From the NCBI RefSeq assembly GCF_000143415.4, contig NW_003314261.1:2698174-2762173 (forward strand): DNA of 64,000 nucleotides, written 5' to 3'. Under the pieces are notes generated by a model that did no database searches, was not told the DNA's origin, and saw nothing but the letters and a program-made list of their open reading frames with translations. The translations under genes and the position numbers were made by a program. The stretch comes from Selaginella moellendorffii. Lineage: Eukaryota; Streptophyta; Lycopodiopsida; Selaginellales; Selaginellaceae. Position 1 is the first letter of the stretch, and every line of letters starts with the position of its first letter. This document shows positions 20,810 to 33,785 of the stretch, piece after piece.

Positions 20810-22027
20810 TCACTTCAACAGGGAGACTAGAACAGTTCTCGGCCGTTTGGAAGGCTGCCGGGCGTGAAGAACATTGGCGTTATCAACGATGAGGACGTCT
20901 CCTTTTTGCCAGGGGAAGGCAACTTTCTCCTCGTCCAGGATCCGCAGGCAGGCATCCAGAGCATCCTGGGGGAAGGGAGAGCAATCTCCAAAGTAAGCAT
21001 CAAAGGATCCCGGGGGTGTGGAGGCCTTGAAGACTTGGATGCCGGCGATGGTGTTGAACCAGACTTTCTCGCCAGTGTGTGGATTGATCTTCACGCCGGG
21101 GCAGGGATTGGAAATGAAACGAGCCTCGTCGTTGTCGAGCCACTCGATTCTGGAACCAACTTTCTCGGCCCTGGAAACAAAAAACGGAGCTGGTTAGAGG
21201 CAGCAAAAAGAAGTTTGAGGCAAAGATGACCAAGCAGCTTTGGACGCGAAGCAAAGCAAAACCAAAGAGAGTGACAGAAAGGAAAACTCGGGTCAAGCAA
21301 TGATAGGAGAGAGGACAGCAAGTGGATACCTTTGCTCCGCCTCAAGCTTGTCATCCGTCTGGAACATAGACTTCCAGCTCCCATGCCCTCCCTGGGCCAG
21401 CTTCTTGGAGTATCTCACGCCTTTTTGCGACAGCTCCTCGAGGAAGTGCTCGTGTCCACTCTCCACAAGTTTCTCATACACCGTTCTTCCGTGAGCAACT
21501 AGCGTGCTTCCGCCAGCCTCTTGTGGAGCGGGGCTCTGGCAGAAGAAAACAATCCTCGATGGCGAGTTTGGAAGCTGGTGGCAGGCAGAAAGTCAGTATC
21601 ATCGCGAAAAGGGAAGATGAGTGGAACATACATAAGCGACTTCGTTGTGGAAGCCGATGGGCTTGTGGAGCGGGATTCCATCGTTGGCGGTGAAGACTCT
21701 CCCCAGCACTCGCTGCCGGGTCGCCTCTCCCCCGACGCTGTACGGGAACTCCTCGCCGTCGAGGCGCTGCACAAGCTCGTCAAAGTCGGCAGCGGAGTCG
21801 AGGTTGAACCCGCGGAGCAGGACCGCTCCGCTGCGGGCGAGCTCGTTTCGCAGCAGGGATTTGCCGCCGGGCTGCTCCAGCGCTAGCAGAAGGCTCTGCT
21901 TGTCGCTCGACTCGGAGGAACTCGGCTTGAGAACCGCTGGAAAAGGAGCTGAATTGCTCAGGAGCTTCTGCTCCGGGATGCTGCTGTTGGTGGCAAAGAT
22001 CGTCGTCGCCACCGGCATTTGAACCAT
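20810..22027 (-). CDS. TauD/TfdA-type Fe(II)/2-oxoglutarate dioxygenase (clavaminate-synthase-like)
   Basis: Minus-strand exons 22027-21632, 21574-21330 and 21170-20810 give 334 codons. The overall layout matches plant clavaminate-synthase-like proteins (Arabidopsis At3g21360 type). Seen: GAVLLRGFNL, VGRVFTAND, metal ligands H127 and E129 in GFHNEVAY, the distal ligand H316 in VLHARQP and the likely 2-oxoglutarate-binding Arg (R325) in RPRTVLVSLLK. The HxE variant of the HxD motif is also present in the plant homolog I recall. These enzymes couple 2-oxoglutarate decarboxylation to substrate oxidation; the plant substrate is unknown. ATG 22027 is favoured over a GTG-type extension upstream. 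No obvious transit peptide. Confidence 0.88.
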
Positions 22028-22315
22028 CTTCGCGGAACAGAAAAAAAAAACACACAAAAAGAAGGAAACTCAAGCTCTGCAGCAAAGAAATTGGAGTAGC
22101 GAGGATCGGATCTCGTGAGGCGAGTGAAATAAAATCGTTCTCTTTCTCTCTTCCGGACTGACTTAAAGCTCTCTTCACAGCGAAACCAAATTGGACTGGG
22201 GATTGGACGAGAAAAGAATGAATTGCTCGCCTCTTTTCGGACTAGCTCGCTCGTCTGCTCGAGATAAAACCTTAAAAAACTTGATTGTGTGATAGAGGCG
22301 AGGGATGTGGTCGCG

Positions 22316-22323
22316 TATTTATA
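22316..22323 (-). promoter_or_regulatory. TATA box of the dioxygenase gene
   Basis: TATAAATA on the minus strand at 22323-22316, about 290 bases upstream of the ATG at 22027. It implies a leader of roughly 260 bases. No competing TATA element was seen nearer. Confidence 0.45.
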
Positions 22324-23062
22324 CTCCCCAGCTGTGGTGGACCTGCTGTCTGTCTACCGCATCAAACTGGCGATAAGGTACAGTCGTTTCGTACACGCTC
22401 TTCGCTCTGTTTAAACGAGTTTGTGAGTAGAGGCGAGTTGGCGCTCGCGGTGGCTTACGTGTACGGCCGCAGCTAAGCTGGTTCCAATTCCTCGGGTTGT
22501 CTGTGACTCGATATTTTCCGAGTGGAAAGAAGAAGAGCCGAAACCTCTCTCGAGGTAACATCTCATCTTCCATAATAGCTTAATTGATTTTTCCTGGACA
22601 AATAATGTCTTCTAATCTTTGCTTGCTGTAGATCCCACGTTTTCGAATTCGTTCCGTGCACGTGGGTGGAGAAAAAGAAATACGGAGGAAAATTTCTCCG
22701 TCCATTGCTCGAGCTGGAAGTTTGACAACCGAGTTTCTACAGTGATCATAGGGAAAATTCGGTGTGTTTCCCTTTCGCTACTTGCGTGTTACGACTGCGA
22801 TAAAGCAACAATAAAGCCGGTGATAATAAATCTTCACTAAACGAGAGATCTCTATTTTCTTGGATTGCTACTAGCTTTTGCCTGCGACATTTGTCCCAAG
22901 CCGCGATCATCCAGCTGAAAGAGAGAGATGAAAAAAAAAAAAAACAGAGAGAGAGAGAGCGAGAGCGAGAGAGAGAGAGAGAGAGAAAGGTGCCAAAGCT
23001 GAGATGTCATTGTTTCCATATGATTTAACCAGCTCTCGGACTTTCGAGGCAAAATCTTTTTT
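22324..23062. other. Divergent promoter region between the dioxygenase and sugar transporter
   Basis: Non-coding sequence upstream of both genes. It includes an A-tract followed by a GA/CGA microsatellite at 22928-22987, which falls in the probable leader or promoter of the sugar transporter. Confidence 0.6.
22928..22987. repeat. GA microsatellite with A-tract
   Basis: An A14-type tract followed by imperfect (GA)n with CGA interruptions, about 75 bases upstream of the transporter ATG. GA repeats near plant start sites can bind GAGA-type factors; that role here is inference. Confidence 0.8.
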
Positions 23063-25412
23063 ATGGCAACACTGTGCACTCTAGCTCTCCATTCCAAGGC
23101 CTTAGTCTCGTCTCCTTCCTTGTTTTCTTCTAGAAACTTAACCGGATTTAGGTCCAGAAGGAGGAGCTTTGGAGCAGTGCCCAATGCGAAGATTGGCGAG
23201 GAGGACAAGACGCTATCATCGAAACAAGGTAAGGTTTTTAACTTTCCCTTGAAGAACACTAGCTAGAGTTTGTAGCTCGTTCTTCTTCTTTAGAAGATGT
23301 TTCGAAGACAACCAAGCCGGAGAGTTCCATCGATTTGGGCGATCCGGACTTCGGATGGGTTCCTGTTTTGCCGCACGTACTCACGGCGGCCATGGCGAAC
23401 TTCATGTTTGGTTACCACATTGGGTGAGCTCTTTCGCGTGTTCTTGAGCGTTGGTCTCTCTGAGTTTTTGGTTTGCAGTGTTATCAATGGACCGCTGGAA
23501 TCCATTGCCCGGGAGCTTGGCTTTGACGGGGACACCATAATGCAAGGCTTCGTGGTGAGCATTTTCATTGTGGGTGCGTTTGCTGGGAGCGTAAGTGGTG
23601 GTGTTCTAGCGGACAAGATTGGACGACGTAGAACTTTCCAGCTGGATATGATCCCGCTCGTCCTGGGGCCTGCTATCAGGTTTGCTCTTTTCTAGTTCTT
23701 GGTCGTGTTCTTTCCCTCTTGTTTCTTCTTGCTCTGACTTGTTTGTGTGAATGCAGTGCGAATGCTCACACAGTTAACGAAATGCTCATCGGCCGGGCTT
23801 TGGTGGGGCTCGGCATTGGGATCAACACTTCGCTCGTTCCTCTCTACATTTCAGAGGTGATAGTTTTTTCTTTTTCTATTTCCGCAAGTTTTGATCGTAG
23901 AGGTTGCTACTTTTCACGTAGATTTCTTTCCTTAACATCTTAGAGCTTGGTTTTACAGATATCTCCCACAAAGTATCGAGGCGCCTTGTGTAGTTTATGC
24001 CAGATTGGTACGTGTACCGGGATTATAGTCTCTTTGCTCCTTGGAATTCCAGCACAAACCGATCCTCACTGGTAGTAAACTCCGTCAACTTCGGTGATGG
24101 AAAAAAAAAACACATATTATACTTTCTTTTTCCAGGTGGAGAGAAATGTTTTGGATTGGCTCGGTTCCTGCCGCATTGCTCATCGTTGCAATGCAGTTCG
24201 CCGTGGAAAGCCCTCGTTGGCTCGCAAGAGTAAGCAAATGCTTCTTTCTCTTTGAAGGTACTTAAAAACTTCTCGCAAGGAGTATCTATACAGAACGGAC
24301 AATGGGAAGAGGCACTTTCCACGATAAAAAAACTGTGGGGTGAGGCCGAAGTGGAGCAAGCGATCCAGGAGCTGAAAAGATCCAGCGACGTAGATGGCGA
24401 GAAAGATCAAGCATCGTGGGGAGAACTCCTGCTCGCACAAAACCGAAAAGGTTCTTAAGTTTCCTCCCTCATTCTCTTAATTTGTTTCATGTTTTCTATG
24501 ATTTCTTCGCAGTGGCACTCATAGGTGGCTCCCTCTTCTTCCTTCAGCAGTTCGCGGGGATTAACGGGGTTTTGTATTTCTCGTCCTCGACTTTCCACGA
24601 CGCTGGGATTAGCGATGGATTAACAGCCAGCGTCGCCGTTGGCGTTGTCAACTTTGCGGGTAGTCTTTCAAGCTTGGCTGTGTTCTTGTTTACAATGGCT
24701 GGCTCTTCGCAGGGGCGCTGGTAGCATCGTCTCTCATGGACAAACAAGGACGGCGAAAGCTCTTAATGATCAGCTACACTGGCATGGTACAAAACAAATA
24801 ACTAGGCTCGATTCGAAACACTTGTTGTTCTTAACACGTTTATAGGCGATCTCCATGGCTGTGCTCGTAGTGGCATTGGAGGCCCCCATGGACGACTCCA
24901 TAGCGCACTTACTTTCCGTGATTGGAACACTCACGTACGTGGAACGTTCATCTAGTAGTTCTTCTGTAGTTTCCAGGCTTTTCTTTGTAGTAGACTTTGA
25001 TGATCTCCAGTACTGAGCTTTGTCCTCTACAGATATATGTTTACCTTTGCTCTTGGAGCTGGGCCAGTGACAGGTATTATCATCCCCGAGCTATGCACGA
25101 CAAGAAGCCGAGCAAAGATCATGGCTTTTAGCCTGTGCGTGCATTGGGTGAGTGATCTCTTTTCACTCTTCCGTTTTCTTCTTGTGTTCTTTCGTATCAA
25201 GACAGAAAAAATCTCATGTTCTATTTCTACAGGTGTCCAACTTTTTCATCGGCTTGTTCTTCCTGACCGCGATTCAAGCGTTTGGCCTTCCAGCGGTCTA
25301 CACTGGCTTCGGTGCCGTCTCCTTGGCCACCGTCGCCTTTGCAAACAGCTTCATCATCGAGACCAAAGGCAAATCGCTCGAGGAGATCCAGCTTCTCATA
25401 AATCCAGACTAG
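23063..25412 (+). CDS. pGlcT-like: Plastidic glucose transporter-like sugar porter
   Basis: Twelve exons give 522 codons: 23063-23228, 23294-23423, 23479-23679, 23757-23856, 23959-24071, 24136-24229, 24294-24450, 24513-24659, 24713-24786, 24846-24934, 25033-25147, 25233-25412. The first ~55 residues are Ser/Arg-rich and resemble a plastid transit peptide (SLFSSRNLTGFRSRRRSFG). Twelve hydrophobic segments follow with sugar-porter signatures: FGYHIGVINGPLE, LADKIGRRRTFQLD, GRALVGLGIGI, ISPTKYRGAL, VESPRWLAR, FLQQFAGINGVLYFSS, SLMDKQGRRKLL, FALGAGPV and ETKGKSLEEIQ. The closest relatives I recall are the plastid envelope pGlcT/SGB1 group, which export glucose from starch breakdown. Envelope location is inferred from family and presequence. 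Confidence 0.93.
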
Positions 25413-27305
25413 CGAGCATAGACAAAAGCTTGAAACAAAAACACTTTAAAGTGAGCTAACAAACAAGGTACGCTTCTCGCTATAACTTGATCGGCCACAT
25501 CGATCGAAGAAATCCAAGTTTTGGAATTCTCGGCAGGCAAGGCTCACGCCTCGATTGGTTTCCAGCGAGTGGCATAAAGATGATCCCGGGAAGCGTCCAC
25601 GCTGCTGGAAACAAACTTGCTACTACGAAGAATGGCCATGAGGCTCGTACGTTATGCGGCTTTAATAGACAAGGAGGACCACTCTACGGACACAAAAAAA
25701 CGTCCTTGTGGAATTATATCTTTCTTTTTCCTCTTTTTTCAAAATGTAAGCTTCTCTTTCTCCATCCGTCGAGGTCGAGAACTTTGACAAGGGAAAATTC
25801 CTTTTTTTTTGGTGGGAGCTTCTTTGCTTTCAGACGACAAAGACTTTCTCTCGAGCAGCACTACATTTAGATGGAAGAGACGTATGTGTAACATCCGTAG
25901 AGGGTCAAATGACAAGCTCGTGAGTTCATGACTGTGGAGCCCAAAATCACCCAATTCTCTTTTATTTCTAGCTCTTATCTTCCTATTATGTATTTATTAC
26001 ATTTCATTTTTTCAAGACAGCAACATAGCATTTTGAAATGGGTTCACCACTTGACAATGTGATCCTTTTTCCAAGAACATAAAAAATTAAAAAAGAGCCC
26101 TGTGGAATCTGTCACTCCACCCACCTTGAGCAAAACGTAGGAACTCTTTTGCCACAAACTCTGCAAACTCTGCATATGTATGGGGCCGAGAGAAGTGCTC
26201 TACTAGGAAGGTAAAACACCACATTGCATCAAACATGGGAGGTTTGACGTCGAAATCTTTGGTAAGTCATAGGTCGCCACCTTTTAAATGCGCGCGCTCT
26301 CTCTCTCTCTAGATAATTAGTGCTAATATAAGTTAGTGGAATGTTCTTTAGAGGAGACTATGGTGAAGATAATAAAATAAGCTTTCATTCTTTTTCATGC
26401 ATGGGAGAAGGTACTTATAAGCAACAACACTATTGGGTTTGACTTATAATCGAAAATCTAATCACTCGTCTTTCGCATGGAAGTAAAGTTGGTGGAGCCC
26501 CAGAGCGATAAAAACGAAAAAATGGGCCAGTACGGCAGGGACACGTTACCCGCCGGTGGGGCTCAACAGCAACGGACATGCGCCGTACGCCCGCATTAAA
26601 TAATCTGGGCAGGAGACGAGAAGAATATGCGCCTGGAATATACTTGTGAATGTGTTTCTCTCTACTACTAGCGGTCCTCTTCCAGTGATGTTCGAGTGGC
26701 TCGTTTTGCCACACCAAAACAAAATTTTAGGGCTAGAGGGGACGAGGAGGGAGGAGGGGAAAGTGGGGGTGGATTTTGGGCGCTGGCTCGGGCAGATTCA
26801 CGAGTGATTCCTTTGCGCGCGAATTCAGGGCACCAAACAACGCAGCACATCGCCTTTGCGACGCGGCTTCGCGGAAGCCGATGCTTGTTGACTATGGCGA
26901 GATCGCTCATCTTTTTCCTCACGGATTGATGAGAGAAATTCCAGTTTTCTAGGCGATCGGTCGCGCGACGGGCGGCGAGCGCTCGAAATTCAGGGTTTTG
27001 TAGCTACCAGTTCCCGTGGGGTTTGTTTCTTTCTCTTTTCTCCTCCCCCTCTATCCCCGCTTGCTTTCTATTGCTGTTCGTGGGAGGGAAAATGTCAATC
27101 TCTTTCACCTCCACTTTGTTCTCTCTCTTTTTCTTAGAAGGTTTGGTCCTGGTGGGTTGGATTGGACAGAGAGACTGATGACGATGGGCGCAATCTGAGC
27201 TCTCCATTCAGGAAGAAGCAGTCTCCAGAGCTCAATCTTCCTCCTCTTCCCCTTACTTCATCCTCATCGCCAGCTTTTACTCGATCGTCATCAAATCCAT
27301 CAGTC
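25413..27305. other. Intergenic region, transporter 3' end to kinase leader
   Basis: About 1.9 kb with no convincing gene. It holds the transporter 3' region, a short CT tract near 26297-26312 and the long C/T-rich leader of the kinase. A leader intron ending TTTCTTAG near 27137 is possible. The 60-170 codon ORFs here overlap on both strands without recognisable domains. Confidence 0.55.
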
Positions 27306-30300
27306 ATGGTGTGCTTGGCTTTCCAAAAGAGCTCCACTGGTGGCGCTCTCGAGCAACGCCACGATGCCAGCAAGATCAATGGAGCAGTGTCAGACGTCAC
27401 CCTCCCGGTTCTCGATGATCATCCCAACAATTCGGCTGGCGCAGCCTGTCAATCCAGCCGGAGCAGCAAGAAGATGAGCTTGAAAGCTTCCATTCTTTTC
27501 AAGCTCACGCTCTTCATTGGAATTGTGGTAAGTGTCCTTTCTTTTAAGTTCTTGCTCGTTGTTTCGTTTTTGATATTTTGTTTTCGCCTGCTTCTTTATG
27601 TTGGTGGCAGACTTATGCAAAGTTTCTCTATCTTTTTCTTTTCATCTTACAGGTCGTATCTTCCTCTGGAGTTCTAGCTGCTGTTCTATGGTTTAAGACA
27701 CACCAGCAGCTAGCTGACGAGATTGGCCGGCGCTTGGCAGCAGTCTCGGTTCTCCGGCGGGAGCAACTCAATGACTACTTGCTGGGCGAGATCGATAAGA
27801 TGGTGCTCATCGCTTCCAGAATCCAGATTGTTAACAATCTCGCAAACACGGGAGTTACGCGGGAGACCGCCAAGTATGACCTCCAGTCGGCCATCTCTGC
27901 CATCTCGGAGATCACGGGTGCTGCTGTCTACAACAAGGAAGGCTCGCTCCACTTTGCGACGAGCAACAACCAGACTTTCAGTCCCTCTCTCGCCCACCAG
28001 GATTATAAGCTTGTGGAGACCGCGCCTGTACAGATCGCTTTCCCGAAACTGCGTGACAAGCTGTGGGAGTATAACATTTCTAGAGCCATTATGCTGGTAA
28101 GATGTCTTTGTTCTTCCTGGTTTTGGATTTCTTAGCGTGGTTTTGACTTTGCATAGTAGTTATAACCTTTGTTTTTTATTCTTTTCGTGTTTTGCTCTAC
28201 AGAATCAGACCATGATAGGAGTGCTGACCGCGTTGATTAATGCGACAACGTTGAAGACGTTAATCCACGACAGAACTGGGCTCCAGAACACTGGCGAGCT
28301 GATTGTCGGGGTGCCTATTGAGAATAAAACTGTGCACCTCTTGTTGCCTCCGCAAGCTCATCCCGGTGTTACGTCGGTTCCTCTCAGTGGTGCCATGGCC
28401 AGTGCTATAGGCGGACTATCTGGAGTTCGACGAGAGCGAGACTATAGAGGAACGGAAGTTATCGTCGCCTACGCTCCAGTTGGATACCTGAACTGGGGTG
28501 AGCTTGTTGGTTTGGTTTTTTTATTCTGTTCTAAAATCTTTGGTTGACTTGCAGGTCTTCTTGCAAAGCTCGATATCAAAGAAGCTTACGCACCAATATC
28601 CAACATACAAATTGTTATTGTGGTCACCATAGTGGTGATTCTGGTCGTTGGAATCATCGCTTCTCTTTGCCTTGCAAAGGTAGAAGGAAAAACATTTCTT
28701 CGTTTATTTTTTTAACGTGCAATTGCAGGTTTTCACCGCACCGATTATCGAGCTTGGGAAAGTAGCAGCGGCTCTTGGGAGTGGTGACATGGGAGCTCGA
28801 GTCAAGAGTAACTCAGCCTGGTTTCGGGATGAAATTCATGACCTGCAGGGAATTTTCAACAGCATGGCAGATCAGATATCTGACCATCACTCTACGTTGG
28901 AGCAAAAGGTTTCTTCGTCGTGTATCTTTTGCTTCTTATAATACTAAGCCTACTGTCTCTAGGTTGCAGAGCGAACGCGAGATCTTGCTCGAGCAAACGA
29001 AATTCTGGCGACCGAGATCGAGGAGAGAAAGCGGATGGAGATGGAGCTACAAATGGCCAAAGATGTAGCCGTCGCAGCTGACAAAGCCAAGTCGGAGTTC
29101 CTCGCAAACATGTCACACGAAATTCGCACTCCCTTGAACGGAATCATCAACTGCACGGAGCTGTGCCTGGACACTCACACGTCTACGGAACAACAAGAAT
29201 ATCTGGAACTTGTACGTAAGATCAAGTTCAAGCTTGTAGCTAGATTGATTCGAGTGACCAACTTGGGTGCCTCGTTGTATCAGGTGCGCTTCTCTGCGAA
29301 GCATTTGTTGCGGATAATCACAGACATTCTAGATTTCAGCAAGATAGAAGCTGGAAAGCTGGAGATGGAAGACATCCAGTTCTCGTTGTCTGACCAGCTA
29401 GAGCACGCTGTGTCAGTTCTAGCAGCACGGGCACACAAGAAAAACCTGGAGCTAGCTTGGAGTGCTGATGCCGATGTTCCTGATCAGATAGTTGGCGATC
29501 CTGGGAGGCTCTTTCAAGTGTTCGTCAATCTCATTGGTACGCAGCGTATCTTTCAGACACAGATTGGATTCGCATCTAACTTTTTAGCGTTTCTTTCTCT
29601 AAAGGTAACGGGATTAAGTTCACGGAGGACGGAGAAGTCGTGGTTCTTGCGAAGCTTCAAAACAAAACCAAAGAAACTGTTGAACTGCTGTTTTCAGTGA
29701 ACGATACCGGTAAGTATATACAAGTCGAGCATTTGGATCCATCTAATTGAGTTTTTTCAGGAGTGGGAATCCCGAAGAACAAGCAGTCACTACTGTTCCA
29801 GGCTTTTTCACAGGTGGATTCTTCCACCACGAGGTAGTTATTTTCCTTGTCCTTGTTTTTGCAAAGGCTTGTTTCTAATGGTTTTTTCTTTTACTGAAGG
29901 TTGTATGGAGGAACCGGGTTAGGACTCGTGATATCTTCCAAGCTCGCTGCAGCCATGGGAGGAAGAATGTGGGTGGAAAGTGAAGGGCAGGGAAGTACTT
30001 TCTACTTCACGGCTACATTTCATGTCCCTGTATCAGTGCCTGGAACTTCGCCGCCTCTAGGCGTGGAAAGCTTGAAAGACGTCTCCGTCCTGGTGGTGGA
30101 CGACAACAAAACGAGCAGAGACATCCTTGTTCGAATGCTCAGGGTAAAAGACTGGCAAGCTTTTGTTTCATTACTTCCACCTCATTTTTATTTTTCTTTA
30201 CTCAGGCGTGGGGAATGGTTGTGGAATCCGCAAATGGTGTTGAGGATGCTCTTTCGGCCTTCCAAAGAGCTGCTCAAAGAGGCCAGCCTTTTAGGGTCTT

Positions 30301-31428
30301 ACTCCTCGATATGTGGCTGAAAGGGACGAGTGCTACTGACTTGGTAAAGAGTTTACAAGAAAATCCAAGCTTGATCCAGAGCCGGAGCACAGCGAGACCC
30401 CTCAGTGGTGTTAGCAGCAGTTCACAGACTATACACTGTAATAGGCTGTGTAACGGAGACCATGAAGTGGAGCCCGAGTGTCCATCGATATTGATACGTG
30501 GACACAATAAACTCCCCAATGGAATCATCCACAAGCATCGGGGATCACCAGCTCAAAGTCCCAAGTCTCAAGTGGCAGAGCAAAACTTTTCGACGCCAAG
30601 CGAAGGTACTAAGTGTCTGGACCAAAATCTCAAAGACACTCCAATGCTTCCTATTGTCATGCTTACTTCTCTAGAACACTCGGACGCAGCAAGGTACAAT
30701 CTCTTCATTCTTCCTTTTGCTTATTCATGGCATACTTCGTGCTTTTTTCCCAGGTGTAAGCAGATAGGTGTTGACGTCCACACATCAAAGCCAATCAAAC
30801 GAGCTCTATTAAAACGAGCTTTAAATGCCGCTCTAGGAATTCCCGAAGATCCTGAAATTGTCTCTCATGAGCCACAGGTAATGCAATGGAGTTTTTTGTT
30901 TGTCTTGATTTTATGCCTGAATATTTCCAGGGAAGATCGCTCAAGCAAATCCCTGAGGGACAATCCAAAGGCCTCAAGATTTTGGTAGCAGAAGACAATG
31001 TCGTGAACCAGCGGGTTGCAATGACACTGCTACAGAAGTGGGGACATGCAACCGTTTTGGCTTGCAATGGTAGCGAAGCGGTCGAGCAATCGTCAAAAGA
31101 GTTTTTCGATCTCGTCTTGATGGATGTAAGTTCTTTCTTCTTCTCTACATTTTTGTTTGACACTTTCTTGTGAAAAATCCAGGTTCAAATGCCAATTTGC
31201 GATGGTTTCCAGGCCACGAGGGAAATTCGTGAGCTTGAGAAGAGCAGTGGAGTGAGAACTCCTATAGTTGCAATGACGGCACACGCCATGTCCGGGGACG
31301 GAGATCGCTGTATAGCTGCTGGAATGGATGGGTACATTAGCAAACCTCTTAACGCGAAAAAGCTAAAGGATTTACTCGAGCTAGTTGCTACTGGTACGTT
31401 AAGGTTGGATTTAGTCATGTATACATAA
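27306..31428 (+). CDS. Membrane-bound hybrid histidine kinase with HAMP and two receiver domains
   Basis: Fourteen exons total 1,081 codons, beginning 27306-27527 and 27653-28096 and ending 30931-31125 and 31183-31428. Order: cytosolic N-terminus, TM1 (~63-87), extracytosolic sensor (~88-338), TM2 (~339-361), HAMP (~362-420), HisKA with H474 in [15 protein letters not shown], HATPase with NLIGNGIKFT, VNDTGVGIP and YGGTGLGL, receiver 1 and receiver 2. Receiver 1 keeps DD, D765, Thr and Lys but has a ~100-residue Ser-rich insertion. Receiver 2 is canonical, with D999 in LVLMDVQMP, then MTAHAM and SKPL. Such kinases relay phosphate to HPt proteins and response regulators. There is no CHASE or ethylene-binding domain, so the ligand is unknown. 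A donor-like GTACGT at 31394 could add a further exon. Confidence 0.88.
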
Positions 31429-33785
31429 CCTCGTTAGCTAGCTTTGATTCCTTATAGCTCAAGAAATTTTGTTTCTACTTTGTAATATATTTTATATATA
31501 TATAAATATATATATGCAAATTATTTTCTGTAAGCCACTTTGATTCTTTCCACAGAGGTCACAACAATTCTGGCAGAGATTCCAAATGACATGAGTGACA
31601 CTTATCTATATCCAAAGAATTGTAATTTCCACTCCTTCATTATCATTGCACAAATCTCAACTCTCAACACTATAAACTTTGCAAATTGCTTGAGATGCTC
31701 AGCAGCTGATGTCATGGTCACTAAAAAATGTTAGTCACTTGCTCCAAATATGACATGGTTAATAAATTTCTTCCATAGCATAAGAAAAGAGGGAAATCTC
31801 CATCTTCTCTCTTTTTTCTCTTTAAATGTATAAGTCATACATGCTTACTATTTCCGTTATCCCTGTTTGGCACACTAAAATGTGGCAAAATTGTGCTTGA
31901 TATTAAGAGAACTCTCCCATTAAAAGTAAAGGCTTGACATTTTGTTGAACATACTATCATTGAGTATAGACAACCCTTGGAAGTGTCAATGGCAGTAAGT
32001 CCTCATCCTCTTAAGAGGCTTAAGCAATTTAAAGCATTTAAATAGCTAAAGCCTAAGGAGCTACAATGACAGCAAATCCTCATCCTCGAGGCTTAAGCAA
32101 CTTAAAGCATTTAAATAGCTCAAGCCTAAGGAGCTGTGGAAGGAGAGATTTTCTAGAGTTTTCATAGTGGCTGGAGTAGCAGTAGCAGCAAAAACAATCA
32201 CCATTGTTTCATCCACCAGAGCTCTATTTTTGATAAATCATAATAATAAGAACAATAGAGAGAGAAGGGGAGAAGATTCAACTTCAAGATTATTGTAGTT
32301 GAGGTTGTGGTCAAGCAATAACTATATGCAAATTGATTGTTGGTGTGATATGCTCTACTAAGAAAGTTGTGCCTTGGATGCAATTGTGCTCTTAGCCATT
32401 CTCAGCACTCCAAACACTCTATGGAAAATCCAAACAAAGAAATTAATGTATGGAATACAAAAAGCTGTGTATATCCAATTAGTCTAAAAATTTTATTTTA
32501 TATATAGGAGTAAATGGTTTGAATTGAAACCAACTTGACAGTTATCAAAATTTCACTATACTAATAATAGTATATAATATTGTAACTGTATCTATGAACT
32601 TTATATCATCACTTCTTCTCATAAAGATAAAAGGTAATTAGGGTTTTCTTGTTGATGGACGAATATAAAAAAAAGACATTATAGGTGGTGCATCTACTTT
32701 TTTATCTTTTTATATGTTTCAATTGTTGCATATGTACAATATTTGGAGGATCATTTTATTAAATGTTATGCTAAACACTATAAACTTGCAATCTAACTTG
32801 CTACAATACTTGATATACTCATTTTTTTTGATAAATAGTTCTTTAAACAAACCAAACTATGTACAATAAAATTAAGAAAATAAACCAACACTCCACTTTG
32901 TGTTCCTTGTATGGATAATGATGAAAGTCATAGTGTTGTTGTTGTTCTACTTGTATATTTAACAAATTTTACTTGAACCAATGGAAAACTCCTCATCAGA
33001 TATTGATCCTAGAACTTAATATTGATAACTTTTGACCTCACCTCTATTGGTAATATAGGATTACAATCATATATAAATTTATATTGTGAAGCACTAATGG
33101 AAGTTTACATCTTTATAATATATGTATATCAGAGAGATGATATATAACCATCTTAATCCAAATATTGAAAGTTCATATACTTTGTGATCATCCCCTTATT
33201 CTATAGTTATATTTAGTATTCATTTTACCTTTTTTAAAAATATCATAAATAAATCCCAATTTATTCTGCCTTTTATAAAAATAATTAGATTCATACTATA
33301 AGCTAGCTTTTAATTTATCTTAGATATAATTATAAAGGTTTTATGAAGATTGGAGTTATACCAATTTTTTGCACATTACTACATATAAAAGTGTGAAACT
33401 CCCATGGAATTATTGACTTATATAGTATAGTAAACATGATAACATGAGAACCACAAGCCATAACATTATCATCAATTTATGAAATCTTGATGAATTAAAT
33501 TAACTTTACCTTTAACCACCGTGAAAATGAAGGACTTCAAAACCTAAATATAGCAAATTGCTACCATTCACAAAAAAATCAACACAAAAACATTTGCATT
33601 AACACAATCAAAACGTTAAAAGTAACAATGTGTGGCTTTTTATAACACAAGAACAAGCGAAAATAGGAAATGCAATAGACATTAATAGGAAGAACATATC
33701 TGAATGACAAAACACTACCTGTCAATAAATAATAGATTAGGGCGAAACTAAAACTCATGAAGCGATGTGACGACCGAGGGGCGTG
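31429..33785. other. AT-rich gene-poor block 1
   Basis: About 2.3 kb, strongly AT-rich, starting with an AT microsatellite (31485-31515). It contains a clear local duplication at 31987-32134. I see no coding sequence that keeps a frame or shows a domain. Confidence 0.65.
31987..32134. repeat. Tandem duplication of about 70 bases
   Basis: Two adjacent units contain TCCTCATCCTC, GAGGCTTAAGCAA, TTAAAGCATTTAAATAGCT and AAGCCTAAGGAGCT: first at about 31987-32061, second at about 32065-32134. They differ by a few substitutions and a 4-base TTAA. Confidence 0.85.

Noticed and set aside
20372-20830. 152-codon ORF between the peroxidase and the dioxygenase
   Set aside because: No recognisable domain; it overlaps the dioxygenase stop region antisense.
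31540-31734. Possible extra C-terminal exon of the histidine kinase
   Set aside because: A donor (GTACGT, 31394) and an acceptor (near 31553) exist in phase, but the added residues resemble no receiver tail. The stop at 31428 already completes receiver 2.
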